From Rhodospirillaceae bacterium bin65 (GTDB lineage: Bacteria > Pseudomonadota > Alphaproteobacteria > Bin65), in assembly GCA_002238725.1 (NCBI GenBank), contig MPMX01000009.1, forward strand, positions 1 to 64,000: 64,000 nt of DNA, given 5' to 3'. Shown here one piece after another: positions 1 through 9,243 of this stretch (positions are counted from its first letter, which is position 1; each line of letters starts with the position of its first letter). The position numbers were made by a program, and so were the translations under genes. The notes beneath the pieces are model-generated. The model did not search any database, had not been told where the DNA came from, and saw only the letters and a list, made by a program, of their open reading frames with translations.

Positions 1-887
1 GGCAGGCCGAGGAACGGCGTCGTGGCTTCTTTCTGCTCCAGGGCGCCGAAGATCAGCGGCTTGCCCGGCCGCATGGCGATCTTCCAGAAATCGACCTTGA
101 GGCCTATGGCGCCGAGCGCCGGCTGAATCAAATCGTGATCGCCGACCGACGCGCCTCCGGTCGTGACCAGCAGGTCGGTCCGGCCCATGTTCCTGACCGC
201 GGTCTGGAGCGCCGCCGGGTTGTCGCCGGCGATGCCGAGATTTTGCGCGACGCCGCCATTCCGCTCGACGAAGGCGGCAAGCGCCCAGCTGTTGGAACTG
301 ACGATCTGGCCGGTTCCGACCGGGTCGCCGGGCAGGACGATTTCGTCGCCCGTCGCCAGGATCGCCACGACCGGCTTGCGCACCACCGGCAGCCAGGGCG
401 CGTTCACTGCGGCGGCGAGGCCGATATCCCGCGGCCGGAGGACCCGCCCTGCCGGCAGCAGGACTTCACCGGCCGAGAAATCGAGTCCCGCAGGACGGAT
501 ATAGCGGCCCTCGGCGACCGGTTCGGCCACGATGACGGTGTCGCCCGACATTTTGGCGTTTTCCTGGATCAGGATGGCGTCGGCGCCGGCCGGCACCGGC
601 CCGCCGGTGAAGATGCGCACTGTCTCGCCGGGTCCGACCTCGCCGCCGAACGGCTTGCCGGCCGGCGCTTCGCCGATCGGGCGCAGGCGTGCGCCGGGCG
701 TCCGGGCATCGGCTGCCCGCACGGCATAGCCGTCCATCGCCGAAACCGCCATCGGCGGCTGGGTCAGGCGGGAGGAAACGTCCCGGGCCAGCACCCGCCC
801 GGCGGCGGCGGAAAGCGGCACGATCTCGGCGGGCAGCGGCGCGAACCGGCCGACGATCCGCGACCGGGCTTCGGCCACCGGGATCAT
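1..887 (-). CDS. moeA: Molybdopterin molybdenumtransferase MoeA, 3' part cut by window edge
   Basis: MoeA inserts molybdate into adenylylated molybdopterin in the last step of molybdenum cofactor synthesis. About 295 N-terminal residues are visible and the gene runs off the left edge. They begin MIPVAEAR and carry the family hallmarks [14 protein letters not shown] near residue 45, the ATGDEIV segment and [11 protein letters not shown]. The ATG at 887 overlaps the moaC stop in an ATGA, so the two are translationally coupled. The window also holds molybdenum enzymes that would need this pathway (the oxidoreductase at 31.6-33.7 kb and the hydroxylase at 39-41 kb). The family call is secure; the C-terminal domains are not visible. 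Confidence 0.93.
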   Translation of the reverse strand, partial: MIPVAEARSRIVGRFAPLPAEIVPLSAAAGRVLARDVSSRLTQPPMAVSAMDGYAVRAADARTPGARLRPIGEAPAGKPFGGEVGPGETVRIFTGGPVPAGADAILIQENAKMSGDTVIVAEPVAEGRYIRPAGLDFSAGEVLLPAGRVLRPRDIGLAAAVNAPWLPVVRKPVVAILATGDEIVLPGDPVGTGQIVSSNSWALAAFVERNGGVAQNLGIAGDNPAALQTAVRNMGRTDLLVTTGGASVGDHDLIQPALGAIGLKVDFWKIAMRPGKPLIFGALEQKEATTPFLGL

Positions 888-1387
888 GAAGAACCGGGGC
901 TGCTGCGCGACCAGTCGCCGGACCGGCCGCCCGACTTCTCTTCCAGCCGGATGTCGCCGATTTCCATGCCGCGGTCGATCGCCTTGCACATGTCGTAAAC
1001 GGCGAGCGCGGCGATCGAAACGGCGGTCAGCGCCTCCATCTCGACACCGGTCCGCCCGGTGCAGGCCACCGTCGCCGCAATCTCCAGCGCCGCATTCTCC
1101 CGGTCCGGGGCGAGGTCGACCGAGATGCTGGTAATCGGTAGCGGATGGCACAGCGGGATCAGCTCGGCCGTCCGCTTGGCGGCCATGATCCCGGCCAGCC
1201 GGGCTGTCGCGAGAACGTCGCCCTTGGCAATGGTGCTGGCTTCGATCTTCTCCAGCGTCGACGCCGCCATGCGGATGCTGCCGCGCGCGACCGCGCGGCG
1301 TTTCGTGATTTCCTTGCCGCCGACATCGACCATGCGCGCCGCGCCCTGCGCGTCGAGATGGGTGAAGCCCTGCGCCGGATCCGCCAT
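884..1387 (-). CDS. moaC: Cyclic pyranopterin monophosphate synthase MoaC
   Basis: MoaC converts the MoaA product to cyclic pyranopterin monophosphate, an early step of molybdopterin synthesis in the cytoplasm. The 167-residue product has the usual MoaC length. It contains the conserved [19 protein letters not shown] and [10 protein letters not shown] segments and [20 protein letters not shown]. It lies 37 bp downstream of ppiD on the same strand and overlaps moeA by 4 bp (ATGA), so ppiD-moaC-moeA look like one transcription unit. In many alphaproteobacteria trp genes lie between a ppiD-like gene and moaC; here they are absent. Confidence 0.95.
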   Translation of the reverse strand: MADPAQGFTHLDAQGAARMVDVGGKEITKRRAVARGSIRMAASTLEKIEASTIAKGDVLATARLAGIMAAKRTAELIPLCHPLPITSISVDLAPDRENAALEIAATVACTGRTGVEMEALTAVSIAALAVYDMCKAIDRGMEIGDIRLEEKSGGRSGDWSRSSPGSS

Positions 1388-1424
1388 TTTTCGAGCCTGC
1401 TTCGACCGCGCCGCGCCCTTTGCC

Positions 1425-3338
1425 CTACGAGCCCTGCTGGCGCTGGGCCGCGCGGGAGAACAGCCTGTCGATGCCTTCCCGGTCGATCTTGACAGGATAT
1501 TTCACGCGCAGCATGGCGCCGTATTGCGCAAGCAGTTCCTGTCCGATCGACGATTTCACGCTGTCGAGGACGGTCTGGCGCTTCTGCTTTGCATCGCCGC
1601 CGAATTCGATGCCGGTCAGGACGGCGACCGAATAGCCGTTGACGCCGGGCTCGGCAACCGCCGCGCCCTCGTTCGCGGCCTTGAACAGGGCGTCGCGCAG
1701 CTGGCCCGAGACTCCGGAATCGCCCGCGGCGCCATAACGGTTGAGCGGCGAACTGTTCTTCAGGCTGACGCCGGCCCTTTTCGCAACCGCCTCGATGCCG
1801 GCTCCGGCGCGAAGCTGCTGCAACAGCTTTTCGGCTTTCGCCTTCAGGGCGCCGGTGCGGGCGTCGGCGGTCCAGTCCGCCGCGACCCGCTTCTTGACGT
1901 CCTCAAGCGGAGCGATCCGGCTCGGCGAGATCTTGTCGACTTGGACGATGAAGAAAGAGCCGTCCTTGCGCTCTACGACGTCGCGATCGTCCCGGCCGGT
2001 ATCCTGTTCGAAAATCCGTTGCAGGAAACGGGGGTCTTCGGGCAGGCCTTTGATCTCCTCGCCCGCTGCGTTGCGCCCGCGCGGGTCGATGGCCGGGAGG
2101 CGCTGGAGCTTCATTCCGATCTGGCCGGCGATCTTGTCGAGCGAGAGATCGGCGCCGAGCCCGTCGTCGGCATCCTCCCGCAACCGGTCGAGGATGTCGC
2201 CGGCCCGCTTCCGCTTGATCGCCTCCTCGATGTTGGCCTTTACAGCGTTGAGCGGCGTCGTCTTCGCCGGCACGACCTTGTCGACGACGATGACGTGCCA
2301 GCCCAGCGCCGACTTGACCGGTGCCGTGATCTCACCCTGCTTGCGGGCGAAGGCCGCATCCGCCAGTTCGGGGAGCGGCAGATCGGCCGCCGTCACCGTG
2401 CCGAGGCTGAGCGGCTTCTGCTCGATGACCTGGTTCGCGACAGTGTCGAAGCTCTTGCCGCCGGCCATGGCGTCGCCGACTCTCAAGGCGTCCGCTTCGG
2501 TCGTGAACAGGAGTTGCCGCAAGGTGCGTTTTTCCGGCGTCGTGTAATTTTCCTTGTCCCGGTTGTAGGCCGTTTCGATCTCGCCGGCAGAGACCGGGAT
2601 CCGGTCGAACACGTCTTCCGGCATGACGATCAAGACCGAGACCGTCCGGTTGGCCGGCCGCCTGTATCGTTCCTTGTGCTTCGCGTAGAAGTTCGCGAGC
2701 TGCGCTGCGTCGGGCCTGGGGAGATCGGTCACCGAACCGGCGCGCAGGGTAAAGAATTTGGCCCGGCGCTTTTCGTTGCGGAACCGGTCGATGGTGTCGA
2801 CGATGGCGGCCGGTGCGGTCTCCAGGCCGGCGATGCTCTCGACAAGATACTGCGCGGCGATTTCCGCCCGCTGCGAGTCGAGGAATTCCGGCTCGCTCAT
2901 CTGCGCCGATTCCAGCCCGCGCCGGTAGAGTTGCGGATCGAACTTGCCGTCCACCCCCTGGAAGGCCCGCATGGTGCGCACCGCTTCGCGGACCACCGGG
3001 TCGCCGACCACGATGCCCTGGTCCCGGGTGGCCTGGCGGAACAGTGCCTCGCCGACGAAGCTTTCGGCGACCAGGTCGACGATGCCCATGGACTTCGCGG
3101 TCCGGTAGTCGACGCTGGCGCCGCTGCGCCGGTTCAGATTGTCAAGCCGCTGGCGGAAGGCGCGCTCGTACTCACGGCCCAGGACTTCCTGCTGGCCGAC
3201 CGTGATGACCGCTTCGGCGCGCGAAAACCCGTCGCGGAATACATATTCCACGCCGACGATGGCGAAGGGCGGAATCAGGATGCAGGCCAGCACGATGCCG
3301 AGCCAGGATCGGGCGCCCTTGCGGATATCTTGGAGCAT
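1425..3338 (-). CDS. ppiD: PpiD/SurA-type peptidyl-prolyl cis-trans isomerase, inner-membrane anchored
   Basis: A periplasmic folding chaperone of the PpiD family, 637 residues. From the chosen ATG at 3338 it reads [20 protein letters not shown], a short cytoplasmic basic stretch followed by one transmembrane segment (about residues 12-32), as in PpiD. A long SurA-N-like chaperone region follows. A parvulin-type rotamase domain lies around residues 235-340, with the segment [14 protein letters not shown]-terminal helical region follows. An upstream in-frame TTG at 3401 would add 21 polar residues before the anchor and is less likely. The gene is divergent from tpiA, across an interval with 15-bp repeats. 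Confidence 0.88.
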   Translation of the reverse strand: MLQDIRKGARSWLGIVLACILIPPFAIVGVEYVFRDGFSRAEAVITVGQQEVLGREYERAFRQRLDNLNRRSGASVDYRTAKSMGIVDLVAESFVGEALFRQATRDQGIVVGDPVVREAVRTMRAFQGVDGKFDPQLYRRGLESAQMSEPEFLDSQRAEIAAQYLVESIAGLETAPAAIVDTIDRFRNEKRRAKFFTLRAGSVTDLPRPDAAQLANFYAKHKERYRRPANRTVSVLIVMPEDVFDRIPVSAGEIETAYNRDKENYTTPEKRTLRQLLFTTEADALRVGDAMAGGKSFDTVANQVIEQKPLSLGTVTAADLPLPELADAAFARKQGEITAPVKSALGWHVIVVDKVVPAKTTPLNAVKANIEEAIKRKRAGDILDRLREDADDGLGADLSLDKIAGQIGMKLQRLPAIDPRGRNAAGEEIKGLPEDPRFLQRIFEQDTGRDDRDVVERKDGSFFIVQVDKISPSRIAPLEDVKKRVAADWTADARTGALKAKAEKLLQQLRAGAGIEAVAKRAGVSLKNSSPLNRYGAAGDSGVSGQLRDALFKAANEGAAVAEPGVNGYSVAVLTGIEFGGDAKQKRQTVLDSVKSSIGQELLAQYGAMLRVKYPVKIDREGIDRLFSRAAQRQQGS

Positions 3339-3451
3339 GCGGAAAGGGTCCGGTCGTTGCGGGCGGGCGCGTTTCGGTTTCGCGCCGGAGTCTGCCGGCA
3401 ATGTAGGGATTCGACCGCGGCGCTGGCAAGCGGCCCGGTGCGAATCGGTTT

Positions 3452-3511
3452 CAATTCGGCGCGATGCAATTCAGCGCGATGCGATTCGGCAGGGCCCAAT
3501 TCGGTCGGTCA
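3452..3511. repeat. Four degenerate 15-bp tandem repeats between ppiD and tpiA
   Basis: Four consecutive 15-bp units start at 3452, 3467, 3482 and 3497. The first two differ at one position (CAATTCGGCGCGATG and CAATTCAGCGCGATG). The third and fourth keep the RATTCGG core. A looser related CGAATCGG lies just before them. The array sits in the 292-bp divergent promoter interval and could be an operator array or a simple repeat expansion; the sequence does not decide. Confidence 0.75.
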
Positions 3512-3630
3512 GGCCTGCGTCGCAGCCGCGTCTGCGCACCTGCAGGCGGTGCCGGCCGATCTGGCGTCTGGCGCACGCGCTCAGCCCCTGCTAATTGCAG
3601 CGCGGATACCGAGGCGGAGCCGGTCGCGAG

Positions 3631-4465
3631 ATGACGAATGCCAAGCCGCTGATCGCCGGCAACTGGAAGATGCACGGCCTGCGCGCCGATGCCGTCGCGC
3701 TCGCGGAAGCGGTCGCCGCGGATGCTGCGGCGTCGGCCGATGTTTGCGAGGTCGCCGTGTTTCCGCCCTTTACGGCGCTGGAGGCTGTCGGTTCGGTACT
3801 TTCCGGCAGCCCAGTCGCGCTCGGCGGGCAGGATTGCCACGAGGCCGAGGCGGGCGCCCATACCAGTTGCATAAGCGCCGCCATGCTGGCCGATCTCGGC
3901 TGCCGCTATGTCATCCTCGGCCATTCGGAGCGCCGCCACGGCCGCCGCGAAACCAGCGAGACGGTTCACGACAAGGCCAAAGCCGCGTTCCGCGCCGGGC
4001 TGACGCCGATCGTCTGCGTCGGCGAGACCCGGGCCCAACGCATACGGGGAATGACCGTCGACGCCATCATCGATCAGGTCTACGCATCGGTCCCGGATGC
4101 CGAAGGCCCGATGATGTTCGCCTACGAGCCGGTCTGGGCGATCGGCACCGGCAATCGGGCAGCGGTTCTGCGCATGGGCCGCGGATGCAGAGGGCCTGAG
4201 TGTTTGCGCCGAGGAGCCGGTCTGGGCGATCGGCACCGGCAATACGGCCACGGTCGAGGATATTGCCCGGGTCCACGACTGGCTCGCCCGCCTGCTCCAC
4301 GAACTCGGCCGGGACTGCGAAGGCAGTCCCATCCTGTACGGCGGCTCGGTCAAACCGGACAACGCCGCCGAGATCCTGGCCGTCGAGGAGGTCGGTGGCC
4401 TGCTGGTCGGCGGCGCCAGCCTGAACGCCGCCACCTTCGGGGAGATCATTCGCGCGGCGGGGTAG
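3631..4465 (+). pseudogene. tpiA: Triosephosphate isomerase, reading frame broken by an 88-bp internal duplication
   Basis: TpiA interconverts dihydroxyacetone phosphate and glyceraldehyde 3-phosphate. The N-terminal part is normal from ATG 3631: AGNWKMHG with the substrate-binding Lys, HSERR with the catalytic His, and the catalytic Glu in [12 protein letters not shown]. After the Glu motif the frame is lost. A second copy of that motif follows 88 bp downstream ([11 protein letters not shown]) in a different frame and continues to a proper C-terminus with [10 protein letters not shown] and LVGGASL, stopping at 4465. Both halves are clearly tpiA, but no single frame joins them. It may be a true pseudogene, in which case another isomerase is needed elsewhere, or an assembly or base-calling artefact at the 30-bp exact repeat. 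Confidence 0.85.
4126..4243. repeat. 30-bp exact direct repeat inside tpiA (copies at 4126-4155 and 4214-4243)
   Basis: Two identical 30-bp copies encode the catalytic-Glu motif [10 protein letters not shown], offset by 88 bp. The preceding 40 or so bases are also related but diverged: the two copies read [11 protein letters not shown] and [11 protein letters not shown] before the shared motif. The duplication is therefore imperfect at its left side and exact at its right. Because 88 is not a multiple of three, it destroys the frame. Confidence 0.9.
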
Positions 4466-4688
4466 GAGCTGCGGCAGCCACATTCGGATTTGGCGGACCG
4501 GCCGAAACCATTTCTGCCTATCCGAATCCGATTGTCTCATTCCAGCTCTTCGGCCGGCATTGCAGGCGAATGCTTGACCAAGCGCTTGACCAAGCCCTTG
4601 CCGGAGCTATCCTCCCAGGTTGAACCGGAGTCCGCTGCGCCCGGACGCGCAGCATTCGCAATCGGGCCGGGCGACGAGCGGGGAAATC

Positions 4689-4931
4689 ATGACCCGACAT
4701 GTGAAAATCGGAGAAGCGAAGACCCACCTTTCCGCGCTCCTGGCGGCGGTGGAGGCGGGCGAGGATCTCGTGATCTGCCGCGGCGCGACGCCGGTCGCCC
4801 ATGTGACGCGGATCGCCGGCGAAGGCGAACATGCCGCGCTCAGCGCGACGCTGCGCCGGGAACGGGCGAAGCAGAAGGCGGTGACGACGACCGAGATCCT
4901 GTCCTGGCGTCACGAGGGACACGAGCGCTGA
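4689..4931 (+). CDS. Phd/YefM-family antitoxin
   Basis: An 80-residue antitoxin of the Phd/YefM type, predicted to bind operator DNA through its N-terminal half and to neutralise the adjacent PIN toxin with its C-terminus. The N-terminus (KIGEAKTHLSALLAAVEAGE) and the following segment VICRGATPVAHV are the classic Phd/YefM pattern. The ATG at 4689 is chosen because the extra 23 residues possible upstream are not family-like. Its TGA overlaps the toxin ATG by one base, typical of a coupled toxin-antitoxin operon. Confidence 0.9.
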   Translation: MTRHVKIGEAKTHLSALLAAVEAGEDLVICRGATPVAHVTRIAGEGEHAALSATLRRERAKQKAVTTTEILSWRHEGHER

Positions 4932-5332
4932 TGGCGTTCGTATCCGACGCCTCGGTCGCGGCCGCCTGGGTGCTGCCGGACGAGGACGCGGCGCTGGCCG
5001 AGCTTGCGCTGGACCGGCTGGGCGCGGAGACGGCGAAGGTGCCCGCCGTCTTCTGGCACGAGGTGCGTAACCTTCTGCTGTCGGCCGAGCGCCGGGGGCG
5101 GATCGTCGGCGGTCACGCAGACGCTTCCATGGCGCGGCTGCGTCGCCTTCCTATCGTCTGTCCAGCCGAAACCGACGACCGGGAGGTCATGGCGCTGGCG
5201 CGCGCCCACCGACTGAGCGCCTACGATGCGAGCTATCTGGCGCTTGCGATCCGCGAAGGCTGTGCGCTGGCGAGTCTGGACCGGCGCCTGATCGCGGCTG
5301 CGGCGTCTGAAGGCGTGGCGCTATTCTCTTGA
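4931..5332 (+). CDS. vapC: VapC-type PIN-domain ribonuclease toxin
   Basis: A 133-residue PIN-domain protein, the expected length for VapC toxins, which are Mg-dependent RNases acting on tRNA or rRNA. Acidic active-site residues are visible in order: VSDASV (Asp6), FWHEVRN (Glu), YDASYLALA (Asp) and LASLDRRL (Asp). Start and stop overlap the upstream antitoxin as TGATG. The RNA target cannot be told from sequence. Confidence 0.92.
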   Translation: MAFVSDASVAAAWVLPDEDAALAELALDRLGAETAKVPAVFWHEVRNLLLSAERRGRIVGGHADASMARLRRLPIVCPAETDDREVMALARAHRLSAYDASYLALAIREGCALASLDRRLIAAAASEGVALFS

Positions 5333-5480
5333 GCCGCGGAGCCGCGCGTCAGACCGATCCATTGCTCCGCCGCGGCGAAAGGCGTTGCGCGCGGCGTGTC
5401 CGCCCCGGTTGACCGTGCGCCCGGCCGCGCCATGATGAGCGCCGAAATCTGCACGCAGCCAAATATGAAGGAGCCCAGCC

Positions 5481-5894
5481 ATGCCGGTGACGAAAGGCAT
5501 CAAGGCCCTGGTCGAGGAGGCCTACGCCCGGGTCGAGACCTGGACGGTCGAGGACGCCATCGCCCGCTTCGGCGACGAGACGATCCAGCTCGTCGACATC
5601 CGCGACATCCGCGAACTGTGGCGAGAGGGTACGGTGCCCGGCGCGGTCCACGCGCCGCGCGGCATGCTCGAATTCTGGGTCGATCCGGAGAGCCCCTATC
5701 ACCGCGAGGTCTTCGCGACCGACAAGAAACTGGTGTTCTACTGCGCCGCGGGCTGGCGCAGCGCGCTCGCCGGCAAGGCGATGCTGGAGATGGGCCTGAC
5801 CAACGTCGCCCATATCGACGGCGGCTTCACCGGCTGGAAGAAGGCTGGCGGCCCGGTTGAGGAAAAGCCGCAGCCCGCGCCGAAGGCGGGGTAG
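5481..5894 (+). CDS. Single-domain rhodanese-like sulfurtransferase
   Basis: A 137-residue protein with one rhodanese domain (about residues 20-125). It keeps the CH2A-type segment VDIRDIREL and an active-site loop with a cysteine in FYCAAGWRSAL, followed by GGFTGW. The Cys implies a persulfide-carrying sulfurtransferase rather than an inactive domain. No signal peptide is seen, so it is probably cytoplasmic. A clear AAGGAG precedes the ATG. It stands alone between the toxin-antitoxin pair and the CoA-transferase; its physiological acceptor is unknown. Confidence 0.9.
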   Translation: MPVTKGIKALVEEAYARVETWTVEDAIARFGDETIQLVDIRDIRELWREGTVPGAVHAPRGMLEFWVDPESPYHREVFATDKKLVFYCAAGWRSALAGKAMLEMGLTNVAHIDGGFTGWKKAGGPVEEKPQPAPKAG

Positions 5895-5946
5895 GGGACG
5901 GAACAAGGCTCATTGTCCCGGACTTCCGTTCGGGCAGAGGGATCGC

Positions 5947-5971
5947 AGGGGAGGGTTTCAAACCCTCCCCT
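5947..5971. repeat. REP-like intergenic palindrome, copy A
   Basis: An inverted repeat with arms AGGGGAGGGTTT and AAACCCTCCCCT around a single C. The same palindrome recurs at 23836-23864 and 31558-31586, always between genes, which marks it as a dispersed repetitive extragenic element. It could also form a stem-loop in RNA. Confidence 0.85.
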
Positions 5972-6051
5972 ACACCGGTTCGGACCCGCCGACCGCCGCA
6001 AGGAATGGACTCAGCGGCAAGGCGGGCCGGCTTCACAGGAGGGAGGAAACC

Positions 6052-8613
6052 ATGACGACCGATGCACCGGATCGCGCGGCGCCGCTGGCGGGGGTTCGCG
6101 TTCTCAATCTCGGCACGCGCTGGCCCGGCCGGGTCGCCGCGATGCTGTTGGCCGACCAGGGGGCGGACGTGGTCGAGATCGTGCGGCCCTGTCGCGAGGC
6201 CCACGCCGTCGATCCCCTGCTCGACCGCGGCAAGCGCCTGGTCGAGCTCGACCTCAAGGACGAGGCGGCGCAGGGCGTCTGCCGCGACCGGGCCGCAGAG
6301 GCGGATATCGTGATCGAGAACATGCGCCCCGGCGCAGCAGCTTCCCTGGGGCTCGACTACGCCGCGCTCGGCGGCGACCGAAGCGGCCTCGTCCACATCT
6401 CCCTGCCCGGCTTCGCCGAAGGCGATCCATTGCGCGACGTCCCCGCCTGGGAGGGAACCATCGACGCTTCCGTCGGCGTCTATACCGACATCAGCCCCCT
6501 CGGCGCCCTGCTCGGCACGCCGGTCTATTCGGCGATTCCCATGGCATCGGCCTATGGCGGCGTTCTGGGCAGCCTCGCCGCGTCGCTCGGGCTCTACCGG
6601 CGCCAGCGCACCGGCCGTGGCCAGCATATCGAGGTGCCGCTCGCCGATTGCGTGATGGCCGCCATGGCTCTGCTCACCTGCAAGATCGAGGGACAGCCCT
6701 CGCGCTACAATTTCCCGCCGATCGACAACGCGGTGCTCGATCTCGTATTCCCCGCGCTCCGCGACCTGCGCGGTCAGATGACTGAAGACCATGTCGCCCA
6801 AATCGCGGAATTCGTGCGGGGCCACGCCAACCCGACGATCAACTTCTACGAGTGCGCCGACGGACGGATCCTCTTCGTCTGCGCCCCGGACCACGTTTAC
6901 CAGAACCGCGCCTTCCTCCAGACCCTCGGCGTCTACGACCGGGTCATTGCCGAGGGGATGGTGAGCGAGACGCCCTACACGGAGCACGATGCCGGCAACA
7001 ACGTGAACAAGGCGGCGAGCCTGACTCCGGCCTGGCGCGCGCGGCTTATCGGACTCATCGCCGAGGCGGTGAAGACCCGCCCGGCCATGGAATGGGAAGC
7101 GATGATGCGCGCGGTCAACGTGCCGGCAAGCATGGTGCGGACGAGCGCCGAATGGCTGGCCGACCCGGCGATAAGGAACGCGGGGATCACCGCCGACGTC
7201 GAAGACCAGGCCCGCGGCCCGGTACGCCAGCCGGGACGGTTCCTGTCCATCGAGAACGCGGCGATCCGCTCGCCAGGGCTTCGGGCGGCGACGGCCGCCG
7301 CGGGCGATTTCGCGTGGCAGGCCCCGTCGATGGAACGGCCGGACCCAGCGGGTACGGGGCCGGATGCGGACGCAGAATTACCGTCGCGAGGAATGCTTGA
7401 CGGAATCCGGGTGCTCGATTTTTCGAACATCGTGGCCGGCCCGGCCGCCGGCCGCACCCTTGCCGAACACGGCGCGGACGTCATCCGCATCGATCCGCCG
7501 GCGCCCCAGGCCGGGCCCTACGCGACCATGTGGTTCGGCGTCGACGTCAACCAGGGCAAGCGCGCCGTCGTTCTCGACCTCAAGACTGATGCCGGGAAGG
7601 CCGCTCTAAAGCGCCTGGTCGAGGGCGCGGACGTCGTCCTGCACAACTTTCTCGACCGGTCCGCCCGGTCGCTCGGCATCGCGCACGATCAGCTCACGGC
7701 GATCAACCCGGCCATCGTCTCGGCCCAGATCGGCGCCTGGACCGGGATGGCGCCCGGCCCCTGGGACGACGATCCGTCCTTCGATCCCGTGCTCCAGGCG
7801 GCGACCGGTATCATGGCGCGGTACGGCGACGGCCCGGACAAACCGGTCATGCACGCCATCGCCTCCTGCGTCGACTATATCACCGGCTTCTCGACGGCGG
7901 CCGGCATCGCACAGGCCCTGCTGGCGCGGCAGCGCGGCCAGGGCGGCAGCTACGTCCGCACCTCGCTGGCGATGGCGGCGCAGCTGGTCCAGTTCCCCCA
8001 CATGGTCGCCTGGGACGGCGCCGGTCCGGGCGCGGAGCCGTCCGGCCAGCAGGCGACGGGTGAAGGCCCCGAGCAGCGCATCTACGAGACGGCCGACGGA
8101 TGGGCCTGGATCGGCTGCCGCCCCGGCGACGGCGCCCGGATTTCCCAGGCGCTCGCGGCGGCGGATGGCGCAGCGGACGGTTCGGGGGACGACATGGCCG
8201 GCGCGATCTCGGATGCCGTGCGCGGACTTTCGACCGCGGAGGTCCAGGCCCGGCTCGCGGAGATTCCAGGCGCCGGGGCGGCTGCGCTCCGGACGCTTGC
8301 GGATATCCGCGCCGACCGCACGGTGGAAGCTGTGGACGCAGCGGACGGGCGGTCCAACTGGATGAGCAGCGGCTCCATTTGCCTGCGCCGCGGCGCGCAT
8401 CCTTCCGGCCACACCACCACCCTGCCGCTGCCGACCTGGGTGCGTCCCGAAGCGGCGTCCGTGCACCACCTTGCTCCGGCGCCCCTGCCCGGCGCCCACA
8501 CCGCCGAAGTGCTGGCCGAGGCAGGGCAATCGGCGGAAGAGATAGAAAGTCTCATGCGCAGCGGTGCCACCCGGGACGGCTGGGCCGTCCTGCCACGCTA
8601 CCTGCCGACGTGA
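6052..8613 (+). CDS. Double-length CaiB/BaiF (class III) CoA-transferase
   Basis: An 853-residue fusion of two class III CoA-transferase domains (about residues 12-400 and 443-850). These enzymes move CoA between acyl groups through an aspartyl-CoA anhydride. Both halves start with the family segment (GVRVLNLGTRWPGRVAAMLL and GIRVLDFSNIVAGPAAGRTL) and keep ADVVEI/ADVIRI and GRGQHIEV/GQGGSYVRT motifs. In the second half an Asp is seen in SCVDYITGF, where the catalytic Asp is expected. The matching region of the first half (TPVYSAIPMASAYGG) lacks it, suggesting one active and one degenerate domain. The ATG at 6052 follows a GGAGGAAAC ribosome site. The substrate is unknown; long forms are often annotated as acyl-CoA transferases of catabolic pathways. 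Confidence 0.88.
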   Translation: MTTDAPDRAAPLAGVRVLNLGTRWPGRVAAMLLADQGADVVEIVRPCREAHAVDPLLDRGKRLVELDLKDEAAQGVCRDRAAEADIVIENMRPGAAASLGLDYAALGGDRSGLVHISLPGFAEGDPLRDVPAWEGTIDASVGVYTDISPLGALLGTPVYSAIPMASAYGGVLGSLAASLGLYRRQRTGRGQHIEVPLADCVMAAMALLTCKIEGQPSRYNFPPIDNAVLDLVFPALRDLRGQMTEDHVAQIAEFVRGHANPTINFYECADGRILFVCAPDHVYQNRAFLQTLGVYDRVIAEGMVSETPYTEHDAGNNVNKAASLTPAWRARLIGLIAEAVKTRPAMEWEAMMRAVNVPASMVRTSAEWLADPAIRNAGITADVEDQARGPVRQPGRFLSIENAAIRSPGLRAATAAAGDFAWQAPSMERPDPAGTGPDADAELPSRGMLDGIRVLDFSNIVAGPAAGRTLAEHGADVIRIDPPAPQAGPYATMWFGVDVNQGKRAVVLDLKTDAGKAALKRLVEGADVVLHNFLDRSARSLGIAHDQLTAINPAIVSAQIGAWTGMAPGPWDDDPSFDPVLQAATGIMARYGDGPDKPVMHAIASCVDYITGFSTAAGIAQALLARQRGQGGSYVRTSLAMAAQLVQFPHMVAWDGAGPGAEPSGQQATGEGPEQRIYETADGWAWIGCRPGDGARISQALAAADGAADGSGDDMAGAISDAVRGLSTAEVQARLAEIPGAGAAALRTLADIRADRTVEAVDAADGRSNWMSSGSICLRRGAHPSGHTTTLPLPTWVRPEAASVHHLAPAPLPGAHTAEVLAEAGQSAEEIESLMRSGATRDGWAVLPRYLPT

Positions 8614-8709
8614 CGGGGGCCGGAGGATTCTGCCCTTCATAAGAACGGCCGGCCGGCGCCCGGGCTCGCGCGGTTCGAGACGGCAGTAAATGTGCGCCGG
8701 GCGCGCGCC

Positions 8710-9165
8710 TTACCGGCGGTGGTAGGGGTGGCGGGCCAGGATGGCCGAAGCACGGTAGACCTGTTCGGCCAGCATGACCCGGACCAGCCGGTGCGGCCAT
8801 GTCGCCTTGCCGAAGGACAGGACGAGGTCGGCCGCCGCGAGGGTTTCCGCCGCATGGCCGTCGGCGCCGCCGATGGCGAAGCTGACGGTTCCGGCGCCGT
8901 CGTCACGGTAGCGCGCCAGGGTATCGGCGAGGGCTTCGCTGGTCAGATCGGCACCGGTCCCGTCCAGCGCGATCAGCGGCCCGTCGGGCAGGCGGCGGCG
9001 CAGGTCTTCGCCCTCGCGCCGCACGCGCAGGGCCGGCGGCCCGCTGCCCCGTTCGGCGATCTCGATGACGGAAACCGGCCAGGGAAGCCGTTCGGAATAG
9101 GTTGCGAACAGGTCTCTCAGCGCGCGGTCGCGCAATTTACCGACCGCGATCACGCAAATGCGCAT
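8710..9165 (-). CDS. rlmH: 23S rRNA (pseudouridine1915-N3)-methyltransferase RlmH
   Basis: RlmH is a SPOUT-fold, SAM-dependent methyltransferase acting on the 70S ribosome at pseudouridine 1915 of helix 69. The 151-residue product is full length. It begins MRICVIAVGKL and ends with the trefoil-knot region FAIGGADGH, LSFGKATWPHRLVRVML and EQVYRASAILARHPYHR, all diagnostic. It lies last in the nadD-rsfS-rlmH string, the usual alphaproteobacterial order. Confidence 0.97.
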   Translation of the reverse strand: MRICVIAVGKLRDRALRDLFATYSERLPWPVSVIEIAERGSGPPALRVRREGEDLRRRLPDGPLIALDGTGADLTSEALADTLARYRDDGAGTVSFAIGGADGHAAETLAAADLVLSFGKATWPHRLVRVMLAEQVYRASAILARHPYHRR

Positions 9166-9243
9166 CGCGCTCGAACCCTGCCGGCCGGGCGCCGGCGCAT
9201 GCCCGGCCTGTCCGGTTGCCGTGCCGGCTTGCCGGCGTCGGCC

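Noticed and set aside
1059-4199. A 1046-codon open frame on the plus strand opposite moaC and ppiD
   Set aside because: It is a GC-skew shadow: the minus-strand products have clear domains, while this frame has none and is rich in Arg, Ala and Asp repeats.
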